Positions 16,230 to 24,852 of a DNA stretch of 64,000 bases are shown one piece after another; within the stretch, counting starts at the first letter, position 1; each line of letters begins with the position of its first letter. Where the stretch lies: positions 248,001 through 312,000 of the forward strand of contig NZ_JBFRGR010000006.1 of NCBI RefSeq assembly GCF_052115445.1. Direction: 5' to 3'. This DNA comes from Paenibacillus_E sp052115445 (GTDB taxonomy: Bacteria > Bacillota > Bacilli > Paenibacillales > NBRC-103111). Below the pieces are notes generated by a model that was not told the origin of the DNA, did not search any database, and worked only from the letters and a program-made list of their open reading frames with translations. A program made the position numbers and the translations under genes.

Positions 16230-17642
16230 ATGATGAAAATTAAACGCTTTCCAATAGCAGTTTTGGCTCTGACGATGTTGACTTCAATTGTCGCGGGATG
16301 CACTAGCAGTAATAAAGAAGCCACTAGTACTAGCAATGCAGGAGAAGCTACTGGGAAAAAGGTAGAGCTTAAAGTTTGGCTGACACCACAGTGGAAAGGT
16401 GTTCTGGATTCTACAGAGCCTGGCGCTGATTACGATAGCTTCTTGAAAGCGGCAGCTGATAAATTTACTGCGCAATACAAAAAGTATGATGCGAAAATCA
16501 AAGTTGAAGTTATTGCAGGCGACCAACGTGATCAGCTTCTCAATGTCAACTTAAGCAGCGGAACGGCGCCAGATGTATTTTTTGAAAGCGTTTTTGCAAT
16601 GGGCGATTATGTTCATCGCGGTGCTTTAGTGCCGTTAACTGATATTGTGGATGATGCATCCAAAACCGACATTGCCAAAAACTTTTGGGATGCGGTGACT
16701 TTCGGCAAAGATGTTTATTTCTACCCGTTCCAACATAACCCAGGAACCTTGGTCTATAACGCGGATATGTTCAAAGCAGCCGGTCTAGAGAAATACATTG
16801 GTGGACCTAATGATATTAAGACGTGGACACTAGCCGAGTATGAGCAAATTCTAAAAGGTCTGAAAGATAACCTGCCGAAAGATAAGTATTCCAATGCTTA
16901 TCCGATGTCACTTTATGCTGTAAATAATCAAGGGGACACATGGAACCTTGCCTATATGAGAATGTTCGGTAATAAATTCTTTGACGATAAAGGAAATATC
17001 GTGCTTGATGATGCGAACGGTGTTAAAGCTGCGACTTGGTTGAAGAAAATCAAGGACGCAGGCTACACGAATCCGGGTCCTGAATCGGTATCGTCCAATG
17101 ATGCGAACGGCATGTTCCGTAATCAGCAGTTAGCGATCAGCTTTACGAATCCGATCTTGTTCAACAACACCAAAGCGGATATGGCTAGCGGCAAGAGCGC
17201 GAAGTTCGATGTACGCCTAGCTAATATTCCGTCTGAAAGCGGAGATCCATTGTCCTTTACGTACGTAGTGGGCGCGAGCGTATTCCAAAATAAAGACAAA
17301 GCGAAAGTCGAAGTAGCTAAAGATTTTGTTAAATTCTTCTCCACAGATCCTGAATTGGTGAAGTCTTCGAAGAATGGTATCCCAGTAAGAACTTCAGTAT
17401 CCAGAGAACTCAAAGATGTGAACCCGCTCTTTGCAGCTTACGATGCAAATTCCAAGTATCTATTTAACTTCAGCGGTAACGTTCCAGGCTATAGCCAATT
17501 ACGAGAAGTGCTTTACCCTGAGCTTCAAGCCCTATATACAGGTGCCAAAACTCCTGAGCAGGTTGTGAAGGATTATCAGGCCAAAGGTAATAAGGTTATT
17601 CAAACGAATAAAGAGAGCTCAGTTATCTATCAAACGAAGTAA
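16230..17642 (+). CDS. Sialic acid ABC transporter, substrate-binding lipoprotein
   Basis: This 470-residue family 1 extracellular solute-binding protein has a lipoprotein signal ending in IVAGC (lipobox Cys near residue 24) and a Ser/Thr/Lys-rich tether. The bulk is a typical sugar-binding fold (APDVFFESVFAMGDYVHRGALVPL; FYPFQHNPGTLVYNADMF). It is the first of three transporter genes inside the nan operon, and no other substrate is suggested by the neighbours, so N-acetylneuraminate or sialosides are the likely ligand. No cognate ATPase gene is present; such CUT1 systems often share an MsmX-like ATPase encoded elsewhere. The start follows AAGGGG. Confidence 0.88.
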   Translation: MMKIKRFPIAVLALTMLTSIVAGCTSSNKEATSTSNAGEATGKKVELKVWLTPQWKGVLDSTEPGADYDSFLKAAADKFTAQYKKYDAKIKVEVIAGDQRDQLLNVNLSSGTAPDVFFESVFAMGDYVHRGALVPLTDIVDDASKTDIAKNFWDAVTFGKDVYFYPFQHNPGTLVYNADMFKAAGLEKYIGGPNDIKTWTLAEYEQILKGLKDNLPKDKYSNAYPMSLYAVNNQGDTWNLAYMRMFGNKFFDDKGNIVLDDANGVKAATWLKKIKDAGYTNPGPESVSSNDANGMFRNQQLAISFTNPILFNNTKADMASGKSAKFDVRLANIPSESGDPLSFTYVVGASVFQNKDKAKVEVAKDFVKFFSTDPELVKSSKNGIPVRTSVSRELKDVNPLFAAYDANSKYLFNFSGNVPGYSQLREVLYPELQALYTGAKTPEQVVKDYQAKGNKVIQTNKESSVIYQTK

Positions 17643-17718
17643 ATGAATCATCAATAACCGATTAATAGCCTTGGGATCCGAGTGATCCTAAGGCTGCTAA
17701 TTAGAAAGGAAAACCGAT

Positions 17719-18594
17719 ATGAGAATACGCAGTCAATCCCTCAAAGATAGTATCACCGGTTACCTATTTATTTCACCACAGATGCTGATTTTCTTAGTTT
17801 TCTTGGTATATCCGATTATTGAAGGTATAAGACTTAGCTTGTATCGGATCAATTATCAATCTGAAAAGTTCGTTGGACTGGATAATTATGTGGCGCTGTT
17901 TAACGATCCTGTATTTTTCAAAGCGCTCATAAATACCGTTGTGTTCGTCGTGTTTATCGTTATTCTTACGGTCGGTTTCGCACTGTTTGTAGCTTCCGCT
18001 GTATTTGACAAGAATGCCAAGTATGTTTCATTCATTCGAGGTAGCTACTATGTACCGGTAATGGTCTCAATGGTTGTCATGAGTATGGTGTGGAGTTTCT
18101 TACTGAATCCTGCGAATGGGTTAATTTCTTATTTCTCTCAGGAAATGGGTTTGGGTAATGTTAATTTATTGGGGAAAACAACAACGGTTATGCCGGTTAT
18201 TATATTCGTAACATTCGCAACAAATGTGGGACAAGCGATCATTCTTTATATCGCCGCGATGCTGGGCGTATCGAAAGATCTGTTTGAAGCGGCGGAAGTG
18301 GACGGGGCGAGCAGATGGCAGGTCATTTTCAAAATATTGATTCCTTCTGTCCAATCCACGACTATTTATATTGTGATCATTAACATCATTGCTGTTTTGA
18401 AAATATTCGTAGTCATCCAGCTCTTAACTGGTGGTGGACCGAATAATGCTTCCGTAACACTGATGTACTATCTCTACAATAACGCATTTAAATATAATCA
18501 ACTTGGTATGGCTTCAGCTGTTGGGGTAATCATGTTCGTGATTACATTATTGTTGTCCGTGCCTCAGTTAAGAAGCTTAGTCAAGGAGAAGTAA
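17719..18594 (+). CDS. Sialic acid ABC transporter permease 1
   Basis: This 291-residue CUT1-family permease has six membrane segments. The EAA loop that contacts the ATPase is clear (EAAEVDGASRWQVIFKILIP). The N-terminus (SLKDSITGYLFISPQMLIFLVFLVYP) is typical of MalF/UgpA-like subunits. It lies 76 bases after the binding-protein gene; that gap has an imperfect GGATCC-type inverted repeat (around 17671-17695) without a T run. The second permease begins 14 bases after its stop. Confidence 0.9.
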   Translation: MRIRSQSLKDSITGYLFISPQMLIFLVFLVYPIIEGIRLSLYRINYQSEKFVGLDNYVALFNDPVFFKALINTVVFVVFIVILTVGFALFVASAVFDKNAKYVSFIRGSYYVPVMVSMVVMSMVWSFLLNPANGLISYFSQEMGLGNVNLLGKTTTVMPVIIFVTFATNVGQAIILYIAAMLGVSKDLFEAAEVDGASRWQVIFKILIPSVQSTTIYIVIINIIAVLKIFVVIQLLTGGGPNNASVTLMYYLYNNAFKYNQLGMASAVGVIMFVITLLLSVPQLRSLVKEK

Positions 18595-18608
18595 AGGGGG
18601 TATTCAGC

Positions 18609-19451
18609 ATGTCGAAATCAAACAGCAAGAAGAAAATGGAGCGGATTGATATCATATCTAATGTGATCATTTTCATCTTCGCGATATTTAACTTGTTTCC
18701 TTTATATTGGCTCTTTACAAGTTCACTTAAAAATAGCTCGGATGTTGTGAAAATGCCGCCTGACTGGTGGCCAACCACGATTACTTTCTCTAACTATGCG
18801 GACGTATTTCAAAGTCAACCAGCTCTGAGATGGGTATTCAATAGTGTGTTCGTTTCTGGTGTCACCACGGTGCTTGTAATCGGTGTTGGGGCTATGGCCG
18901 CTTATGCCTTTTCGAAAATTAGGTTCAAAGGCAGTAATATCATCTTCATTATTTTTGTAGCGAGCTTGATGATTCCGAAAGAAATCATGATCGTTCCGCT
19001 ATTCCGGATCACGCAGCAATTCGGGATGGTGAACAGTTATAACGGCATGATCTGGCCGAACGTTGCCACTGCATTTGGTGTGTTTTTGTTAAAAGGGTTT
19101 TTCGATACAGCACCAAATGCTTTAAGAGAAGCGGCGAGAATTGACGGAGCTAGTGAATGGAAGACTTTCATGCAAATTATGCTTCCGATTGTTAAACCTG
19201 GTATTGGTGCACTATTTATTTTAAACTTTGTACAAGTATGGAACGATTATTTATGGCAGTCCGTCGTTGGACAAGAGAAAAATATGAAAACACTGATGGT
19301 AGGTACGGCAACTTTGATGCAGGATCTTAATCCGAATTTTGCCTATAAAATGGCAGGAGCCACGGTTGCTGCAATTCCAATGCTGTTAATATTCGTTTTG
19401 TTCCAACGTTATTTTACCCAAGGCATGACGGCTGGCGCAGTGAAGGAATAA
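18609..19451 (+). CDS. Sialic acid ABC transporter permease 2
   Basis: This 280-residue MalG/UgpE-like permease has six membrane segments and the EAA loop (EAARIDGASEWKTFMQIMLP). The N-terminus is charged (SKSNSKKKMERID) before the first helix, and the C-terminus (FQRYFTQGMTAGAVKE) is the usual CUT1 ending. The start follows AAAGGGGGT. It partners the permease at 17719; nanE follows within 30 bases. Confidence 0.9.
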   Translation: MSKSNSKKKMERIDIISNVIIFIFAIFNLFPLYWLFTSSLKNSSDVVKMPPDWWPTTITFSNYADVFQSQPALRWVFNSVFVSGVTTVLVIGVGAMAAYAFSKIRFKGSNIIFIIFVASLMIPKEIMIVPLFRITQQFGMVNSYNGMIWPNVATAFGVFLLKGFFDTAPNALREAARIDGASEWKTFMQIMLPIVKPGIGALFILNFVQVWNDYLWQSVVGQEKNMKTLMVGTATLMQDLNPNFAYKMAGATVAAIPMLLIFVLFQRYFTQGMTAGAVKE

Positions 19452-19477
19452 AAATATAGGTGTGGAGTGGGGAACGG

Positions 19478-20167
19478 ATGGATACAAATAAGACAATTCT
19501 GGAAATGATTAAAGGGAAATTGGTTGTTTCCTGCCAAGCATTACCTGAAGAACCGTTGCACAGTCCATTTATTATGGGGAGAATGTCCTATGCGGCTTAC
19601 TTAGGCGGTGCTTCGGGAATTCGAGCAAACAGCGTAGCAGATATTCATGAAATTAAGAAACATGTCGATTTGCCGATTATCGGGATCATCAAGCAAGTGT
19701 ACGATGGATCGGATGTTTTCATTACGCCTACCATGAAAGAGGTCGATGCGCTTTGTCAGGAAGGTGTAGATATGATAGCAATGGACGCAACCGACCGCAT
19801 AAGACCGGATGGCTCCACGATTTCAGATTTATTTCCGCAAATTAAAAAGAAATATAAGAATCAGCTCTTTATGGCGGATTGCTCGACGTATGAGGAAGCG
19901 GTCACGGCAGTTGAACTGGGTTTTGACAGTGTGGGTACAACATTATGCGGTTATACGGAAGCAACGAAAGGCAAGCCTTTGCCAAATTTCGAATTGGCAC
20001 AGAAACTCGTTGCGACATTATCCGTCCCCATCATTGCTGAGGGTGGCATCTCGACACCTGAAGAATTGAAGCGATTATTTGATCTAGGTATCTACTCGGC
20101 TGTTGTAGGATCTATCATCACGCGACCGATGGAGATTACCAAACGATTCGTTAAGGCGATCCAATAG
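19478..20167 (+). CDS. nanE: N-acetylmannosamine-6-phosphate 2-epimerase
   Basis: NanE converts N-acetylmannosamine-6-phosphate to N-acetylglucosamine-6-phosphate. The 229-residue TIM barrel shows the family signatures SCQALPEEPLHSPFIM, GIIKQVYDGSDVFITPT with the catalytic Lys, ADCSTYEEA, GTTLCGYT and AEGGIST. A GTG at 19460 is in frame, but GGAGTGGGG lies between it and the ATG at 19478, which is the better start. It stands before the ROK kinase with three bases between them. This order runs against pathway order, but the set is complete: lyase, kinase, epimerase. Confidence 0.93.
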   Translation: MDTNKTILEMIKGKLVVSCQALPEEPLHSPFIMGRMSYAAYLGGASGIRANSVADIHEIKKHVDLPIIGIIKQVYDGSDVFITPTMKEVDALCQEGVDMIAMDATDRIRPDGSTISDLFPQIKKKYKNQLFMADCSTYEEAVTAVELGFDSVGTTLCGYTEATKGKPLPNFELAQKLVATLSVPIIAEGGISTPEELKRLFDLGIYSAVVGSIITRPMEITKRFVKAIQ

Positions 20168-20170
20168 CTT

Positions 20171-21049
20171 ATGAAAATTTTAGCGGCAGATATTGGTGGT
20201 ACCAACACGAAGATGGGGATTTGCGATGAACGAGGGAATGTCGATCAATATAAGGAATATCCCACTGAAAGCCTCAAGGGAGGCCCTCATGTCATAGAGA
20301 AATTGCTTCTCCAGCTTGCGGTGTATGCGGATTACGATGCTATTGCCATAAGCACAGCTGGACAAGTCAATTCCGAAGAAGGGTATATTGTTTATGCAAA
20401 TGAGAATATTCCGGATTACACGGGAATGAAAATCAGAGAGATCGTTGAAAATCGATTCAAGAAGCCTGCTAGAGTTGAAAATGATGTCAACGCGGCAGCA
20501 TTGGGAGAGGCCTATTTCGGCGCAGCGCAATCGTTTCAAGATTTCTTATGTCTTACGTTCGGAACAGGTATCGGCGGAGCGATCGTTATCGATCGTCAGA
20601 TTTACCGAGGAGCTAAGGGTGTAGCTGCGGAATTCGGTCATATCATTACGCACCCATTACCAGACGCGCGCGGTGGAGAGAGAAAGCCTTATTATGAAAA
20701 CTATGCCTCAACGACAGCATTAGTTCGAATGGCGCAACAGGTGGATCCGGAATGTGTGGACGGCAAGGTTTTTTTTGGTAAAATAAGATTAGGAAACGAA
20801 CCATTGCAGCAGGTCTTGCATGCTTGGGCGGCAGAAGTAGCCGTTGGCTTAGCTTCAATTATTCATATTTTTAATCCCTCGGCTATTATTGTAGGGGGCG
20901 GTGTGATGGAGCAAGAGGAACTCGTTCGTGCAGTCGAGGCCCAAACNCAAGATTTGATCATGGAAAGTTTTGCAGACGTGAAAATTCTTAAGGCTTCTTT
21001 GGGAAATAAGGCTGGTCTATTGGGCGCGGCCTCATTATTCTTACGCTGA
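20171..21049 (+). CDS. nanK: ROK-family N-acetylmannosamine kinase lacking the zinc motif
   Basis: This 292-residue ROK sugar kinase is expected to phosphorylate N-acetylmannosamine at O6. It has the ATP phosphate loop (ADIGGTNTKMGI), the catalytic region (VENDVNAAALGEA), the second phosphate loop (TFGTGIGGAIVIDRQIYRGAKG) and the GH that follows (AAEFGHI). The ROK zinc-binding CxCGxxGCxE motif that usually follows is absent; the sequence there is DARGGERKPYYENYAS. No clear ribosome binding site precedes the ATG, so translation probably depends on coupling to nanE three bases upstream. One N (20947) leaves a residue undefined. Assignment to ManNAc rests on the operon. Confidence 0.85.
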   Translation: MKILAADIGGTNTKMGICDERGNVDQYKEYPTESLKGGPHVIEKLLLQLAVYADYDAIAISTAGQVNSEEGYIVYANENIPDYTGMKIREIVENRFKKPARVENDVNAAALGEAYFGAAQSFQDFLCLTFGTGIGGAIVIDRQIYRGAKGVAAEFGHIITHPLPDARGGERKPYYENYASTTALVRMAQQVDPECVDGKVFFGKIRLGNEPLQQVLHAWAAEVAVGLASIIHIFNPSAIIVGGGVMEQEELVRAVEAQXQDLIMESFADVKILKASLGNKAGLLGAASLFLR

Positions 21050-21113
21050 AAGAGGCGCATTCGCATTATTGTTGCGCATCATGTCTGAATCTTGAGGCTA
21101 AGAGGGTGATCGT

Positions 21114-21968
21114 GTGCGCACAATCAATATTTTTACAACTATTCATTCTAAATATAACAACCTAACAACGACCGAGAAAAAAGTAGCGGACTATGTCCTG
21201 GAGAACATAGACAGAGTTGTCTACATGTCAATTACAGATCTTGCAGATGTTTGCGGGGTTGGCGAATCTAGTATATTCAGGTTCTGCAAGTCCTTGAGCT
21301 ACAAGGGCTACCAAGATTTCAAAATTGCACTGGCACATAGCATTACCGTGGAAAATGAAATTCCGCAGCTTACCGAGAAGGTATTGATGAATGATTCCAT
21401 CGCACAAGTTGCATCCAAGGTGCTGTCAACCAACATAAGTGCGTTAAACGAAACGTTCAACTTAATTGATAGCTCCAAAATCGATGAAGCCATTAATTAC
21501 TTACTTCAAGCAGAAAAAGTCATATTTTTCGGTGTAGGCTCATCTTTAATGACAGCCATGGAAGCGAAAATTAAATTCATGCGCATCACCAACAAAACGG
21601 AATGCACAATCGATTCACATCTTCAGATGATGTCGGCAGCGTTGATGACCAAACGGGATGTGGCTGTGATCATCTCGTATTCGGGCTCAACCAAGGATAC
21701 GATTGAGGTGGCCAAAAAGGCGAAGGAATGCGGGGCTACCGTCATTTCGATTACCCGCTTTGTCAAGTCGCCATTAACTTCGTATTCTGATCTTACGCTG
21801 TTATGTGGAGCCAATGAAGGCCCTCTGCAGGGAGGTTCCTTGTCGGCGAAAATTTCGCAGCTCTATTTGTTGGATGTCTTATATGTGGAATACTTCAAAA
21901 GATCCTACGAGGAATCGATTAGGAACAAGGAACATACAGCGGAGTCCGTGGTCGTGAAATTGCTTTAA
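21114..21968 (+). CDS. RpiR-family regulator, probable NanR-type control of the nan operon
   Basis: This 284-residue regulator has an N-terminal RpiR helix-turn-helix (LTTTEKKVADYVLENID, then SITDLADVCGVGESSIFRFC) and a C-terminal SIS sugar-phosphate-binding domain (about 115-260, VIFFGVGSSLMTAMEAKIKF and VIISYSGSTKDTIEVAKKAK). RpiR proteins in sialic acid loci respond to ManNAc-6-P or similar sugar phosphates, so it is the likely operon regulator. GTG start with AGAGGGTGAT upstream. It is inside the operon, between nanK and the NanQ gene, rather than divergent. Confidence 0.88.
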   Translation: MRTINIFTTIHSKYNNLTTTEKKVADYVLENIDRVVYMSITDLADVCGVGESSIFRFCKSLSYKGYQDFKIALAHSITVENEIPQLTEKVLMNDSIAQVASKVLSTNISALNETFNLIDSSKIDEAINYLLQAEKVIFFGVGSSLMTAMEAKIKFMRITNKTECTIDSHLQMMSAALMTKRDVAVIISYSGSTKDTIEVAKKAKECGATVISITRFVKSPLTSYSDLTLLCGANEGPLQGGSLSAKISQLYLLDVLYVEYFKRSYEESIRNKEHTAESVVVKLL

Positions 21969-22000
21969 AGGATTACACATGTGCAATGGGGGAATAGTCC

Positions 22001-22471
22001 ATGATTTTAGGTACAATGTCATTGTGGGAAAAACAAAATAAATTTGAGCATACAGTTATCGTAACGGCCTTAGAGGAACTTAATCTACTGCTTAATGGTG
22101 ACGTGCCTGAAGGTCGAGTAGAGATCAAAGGTGATCAGATGTACGTATCGTTTATGGAATTTGATGCTAAGCCGATGGACGAGCAGCTAGCTGAGAAGCA
22201 CGAGTCGTATATTGATATCCACTACTTAATCGATGGAGAAGAGACGATCGGTTGGTTTGCGGATCGGGAAGATCTCCGTGTTGTAAAAGCCTATGAAAGT
22301 GAACATGACTATGCATTATATGATCCATCGGCAGACGAGATTTTGCTTCATCTCAAGCCTGGCATGTTCGCCGTCTTTTTCCCTAACGATATTCATAGAC
22401 CTGGCATGGGGCAATCATCGAAAATCAAAAAAGCGGTAATTAAAGTTCATGTGGGGCTGTTACAGCCTTAG
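22001..22471 (+). CDS. nanQ: YhcH/NanQ family (N-acetylneuraminate anomerase) protein
   Basis: This 156-residue protein belongs to the YhcH/YjgK/YiaL family of cupin-like proteins. Members in sialic acid operons (NanQ) speed up anomer conversion of N-acetylneuraminate so that the lyase receives the open chain. Signatures present are HESYIDIHYLIDGEETIGW, FAVFFPNDIHRPGM and KKAVIKVHV, including the metal-binding His and Asp residues. The start follows GGGGGA. It is the last gene of the operon; a strong terminator follows about 60 bases later. Confidence 0.85.
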   Translation: MILGTMSLWEKQNKFEHTVIVTALEELNLLLNGDVPEGRVEIKGDQMYVSFMEFDAKPMDEQLAEKHESYIDIHYLIDGEETIGWFADREDLRVVKAYESEHDYALYDPSADEILLHLKPGMFAVFFPNDIHRPGMGQSSKIKKAVIKVHVGLLQP

Positions 22472-22530
22472 TTCGATACTTGTTTGTTCGTCACTTGTAA
22501 AGTATAGATAACAGTTAGCTGTCTATAGAC

Positions 22531-22567
22531 AAAGGCCCCATTCGCAGTTTAAGCGAAGGGGCTTTTT
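22531..22567 (+). terminator. Terminator of the nan operon
   Basis: GCCCCATTCGC pairs with GCGAAGGGGC around AGTTTA, flanked by AAAG and TTTTT. Confidence 0.9.
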
Positions 22568-22735
22568 GGTCATGATGACATGAGACTCGGCGAGCTGAAC
22601 AGGCTGTTTATCTAACATCTGAAGGCGGAATAGAATTGAATATATTGCGGTACCCCCGTCAGGACTGTATTTATGTCATGTAACGTTACGCGAATAGCGA
22701 TTTCAAACGATTTAAAATTAACTATGTTATATATG

Positions 22736-22764
22736 TTGACATAAACGAACAATCTAAGTATGAT
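22736..22764 (+). promoter_or_regulatory. Sigma-A promoter of the riboswitch-controlled ABC operon
   Basis: Consensus TTGACA (22736-22741) and TATGAT (22759-22764) are 17 bp apart. Transcription would begin about 40 bases before the riboswitch aptamer. The rest of 22568-22735 shows nothing recognisable. Confidence 0.85.
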
Positions 22765-22811
22765 ATAAACAAAAGTAAGACAACGAAGTAACAACCGCAT
22801 AGCAAACTTGT

Positions 22812-22945
22812 TTTCTAGGGTTCCGCGATAGAATGAAGGCTATCGGTCAGGTCCAAGAGAAGACACACGGTGAGCTTCATCGTGCACACGGAGGGATAAA
22901 AGCCCGGGAGGATATCAGGATATGATATCATTCCGGGCTTTTTCC
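22812..22945 (+). promoter_or_regulatory. Guanidine-I (ykkC class) riboswitch with terminator
   Basis: The conserved ykkC words occur in order: CTAGGGTTCCG (22815-22825), GGTCAGGTCCAAGAG, ACACGG twice, and GGATAAAAGCCCGGGAGG (22894-22911). Two local hairpins are visible: CGATAG/CTATCG, and CACG/CGTG around GTGAGCTTCAT. The 3' end of the aptamer (AAAGCCCGG, from 22899) can instead pair with CCGGGCTTT (22933-22941) followed by a T run, making a terminator. Ligand binding should hold the aptamer and let transcription continue, so this is an ON switch. Guanidine is the expected ligand of the main ykkC class; minor subtypes sense ppGpp, PRPP or nucleoside diphosphates and cannot be excluded by eye. 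Confidence 0.9.
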
Positions 22946-22977
22946 TAATCATTTTATACAGAGAGGGAGTTCGGGGA

Positions 22978-23997
22978 ATGAGACAAAAAACTATATTTCT
23001 GATGTTGGCGGTATTATTAACTTTTACAGTAATCAGCGGGTGTGGAAGTAAAGAGGCGAGTACGACAGCAGGAGGCAGCAAAGAGCCAATCAAGTTGGCG
23101 CTTAGTCCATGGCCGGGTTGGTTCGTGTGGTACCTTGTGAAGGAGAAGGGCTTTTTCGAGAAAAATGGCGTGAACGTGGATCTGGTCTGGTTCCCTGTGT
23201 ACAGTGACTCCTTATCCGCACTCGCTTCAGGTAAAGTGGATGCAAATAGTCAAACGTTGAGCGATACACTAGTTCCAGCAAGCAAAGGCATTAAGTTGAA
23301 AGCAGTGCTGGTGAATGATAATTCGAATGGCGGCGACGGTGTTGTTGTGAAGCCTAGTATCAATTCATTGAAAGATTTGAAAGGTAAGAAAGTCGCAACT
23401 GAGCTTGGAACTGTCGATCATCTTCTGATGCTGACAGCGCTTGAGAAAGCCGGATTAGCAGAGAAGGATGTCTCTTATACGAATATGACAGTCAACGATG
23501 CAGGGCCAGCGTTCATAGCGGGTAATCTGGATGCTGCGGTACTTTGGGAGCCTTTCTTAAGCAAAGCCATTCAAGAGGGGAAAGGGAAGCTGCTCTTCTC
23601 ATCCAAGGATACACCAGGATTGATTCCTGACTTGCTCGTATTTAAAGAAGAAATTACGAAGAATCGTCCAGACGATGTGAAAAAAGTCATTAACGCTTGG
23701 TTCGATGCATTGGACTACTGGAAAGCGAACCCAGAAGAGTCTTTGAAAATTATGGCTAAAGCGGCAGAGACGCCGATTGATGAATACAAAGCTGGCGTGG
23801 ATAGCGTGAAGATTTTCCAACTGGAGGATAACGTCAAGGCTTTCGCCAAAGGGGATTCCTACGAATCGCTAGCCTTTACTTCTGTTAAGACGGCCGAATT
23901 CTTAAAAGGCTTAGATATGCTGAGCACAATACCGAAAGCGGAAACCTTCTTGGATGGCCACTTTGTAGAGGAAGTCATGAAGGAACGCAAGAAATAA
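22978..23997 (+). CDS. NMT1/SsuA-like ABC substrate-binding lipoprotein (probable guanidinium importer)
   Basis: This 339-residue binding protein of the NMT1/THI5-TauA-SsuA class has a lipoprotein signal (LLTFTVISGC, lipid Cys near residue 22), the ligand-binding core (LALSPWPGWFVWYLVKEKG) and the typical hinge (DGVVVKPSINSLKDLKGKKV). It is the first gene after the riboswitch, with an ATG preceded by GAGAGGGAG, and is followed by permease and ATPase genes. Proteins of this class bind small anions or cations such as taurine, nitrate, thiamine precursors or, in riboswitch-linked cases, guanidinium. The substrate is inferred from the riboswitch and not shown by the protein itself. Confidence 0.88.
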   Translation: MRQKTIFLMLAVLLTFTVISGCGSKEASTTAGGSKEPIKLALSPWPGWFVWYLVKEKGFFEKNGVNVDLVWFPVYSDSLSALASGKVDANSQTLSDTLVPASKGIKLKAVLVNDNSNGGDGVVVKPSINSLKDLKGKKVATELGTVDHLLMLTALEKAGLAEKDVSYTNMTVNDAGPAFIAGNLDAAVLWEPFLSKAIQEGKGKLLFSSKDTPGLIPDLLVFKEEITKNRPDDVKKVINAWFDALDYWKANPEESLKIMAKAAETPIDEYKAGVDSVKIFQLEDNVKAFAKGDSYESLAFTSVKTAEFLKGLDMLSTIPKAETFLDGHFVEEVMKERKK

Positions 23998-24032
23998 ATT
24001 AAAGATATAAAGGCTGAGCAGGAGGGCTGCAG

Positions 24033-24851
24033 ATGGAAACGCTGGTGAAAAAAAGACGCAAGTCCACATTGTTTGCCATACGTGGTGAAATTAGCCGTAA
24101 ATCATATTTGTCAGGTGTTGTGCTTATCATTGCGATTCTGTTATTGTTCTGGAGCGTAATGAGCTACGGCAACTTGGTTAATCGTACATTCCTTCCAACA
24201 CCGGATCAGGTGCTCCGGCAGTTTGGGATTCAATTACAGAACCCCGTGTTCTGGCAAAATGTTTGGATCAGTATTTTCCGAGTGGGCGGTGGATTCTTGC
24301 TCGCTTGTATCATCGGGATACCGCTAGGGATCCTGGCAGGTACGTATAAGTTTGCGGAAGCTATCCTAGTACCTCCTACTGAATTTATTCGGTATATGCC
24401 TGCGACAGCGTTTATTCCCTTGATCATGGTGTGGGCAGGGATTGGCGAATGGGCGAAGGTCCTCGTCATCTTCCTGGGGTGTTTCTTCCAATTGATGCTG
24501 ATGGTTGCAGACAATACAAGGTCAGTCTCCAATGATCTACTGCAAACCTCTTATACGTTAGGTGCGAAACGCTGGCAAGTGATCGAAAAGGTGCTGATTC
24601 CTGCACTGCTTCCAGATTTGATGAATACGCTCCGCTTAATCATTGGATGGGCATGGACGTATCTGGTTGTAGCTGAGTTGGTTGCGGCTAGCAGTGGTCT
24701 TGGATTTTCGATCATGAAGGCGCAGCGGTTCTTGAACACGGATCAAATTTTCGTAGGCATAATTGCGATTGGTTTGCTTGGCTTACTGACGGATCGCACA
24801 TTTGCTTATTGTCATAAGCGATTTTTCCCATGGTTGGAAGGAGGACGTTAA
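24033..24851 (+). CDS. SsuC/TauC-like ABC permease
   Basis: This 272-residue permease of the BPD_transp_1 class has six membrane helices and the EAA-type loop in ANDLLQ-like position (DLLQTSYTLGAKRWQVIEKVLIP). A cytoplasmic basic N-terminus (KKRRKSTLF) precedes the first helix. The start follows AGGAGGGC. It lies between the binding protein and the ATPase gene, with one base to the ATPase start, so all three are made from the riboswitch-controlled transcript. Confidence 0.92.
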   Translation: METLVKKRRKSTLFAIRGEISRKSYLSGVVLIIAILLLFWSVMSYGNLVNRTFLPTPDQVLRQFGIQLQNPVFWQNVWISIFRVGGGFLLACIIGIPLGILAGTYKFAEAILVPPTEFIRYMPATAFIPLIMVWAGIGEWAKVLVIFLGCFFQLMLMVADNTRSVSNDLLQTSYTLGAKRWQVIEKVLIPALLPDLMNTLRLIIGWAWTYLVVAELVAASSGLGFSIMKAQRFLNTDQIFVGIIAIGLLGLLTDRTFAYCHKRFFPWLEGGR

Positions 24852-24852
24852 G

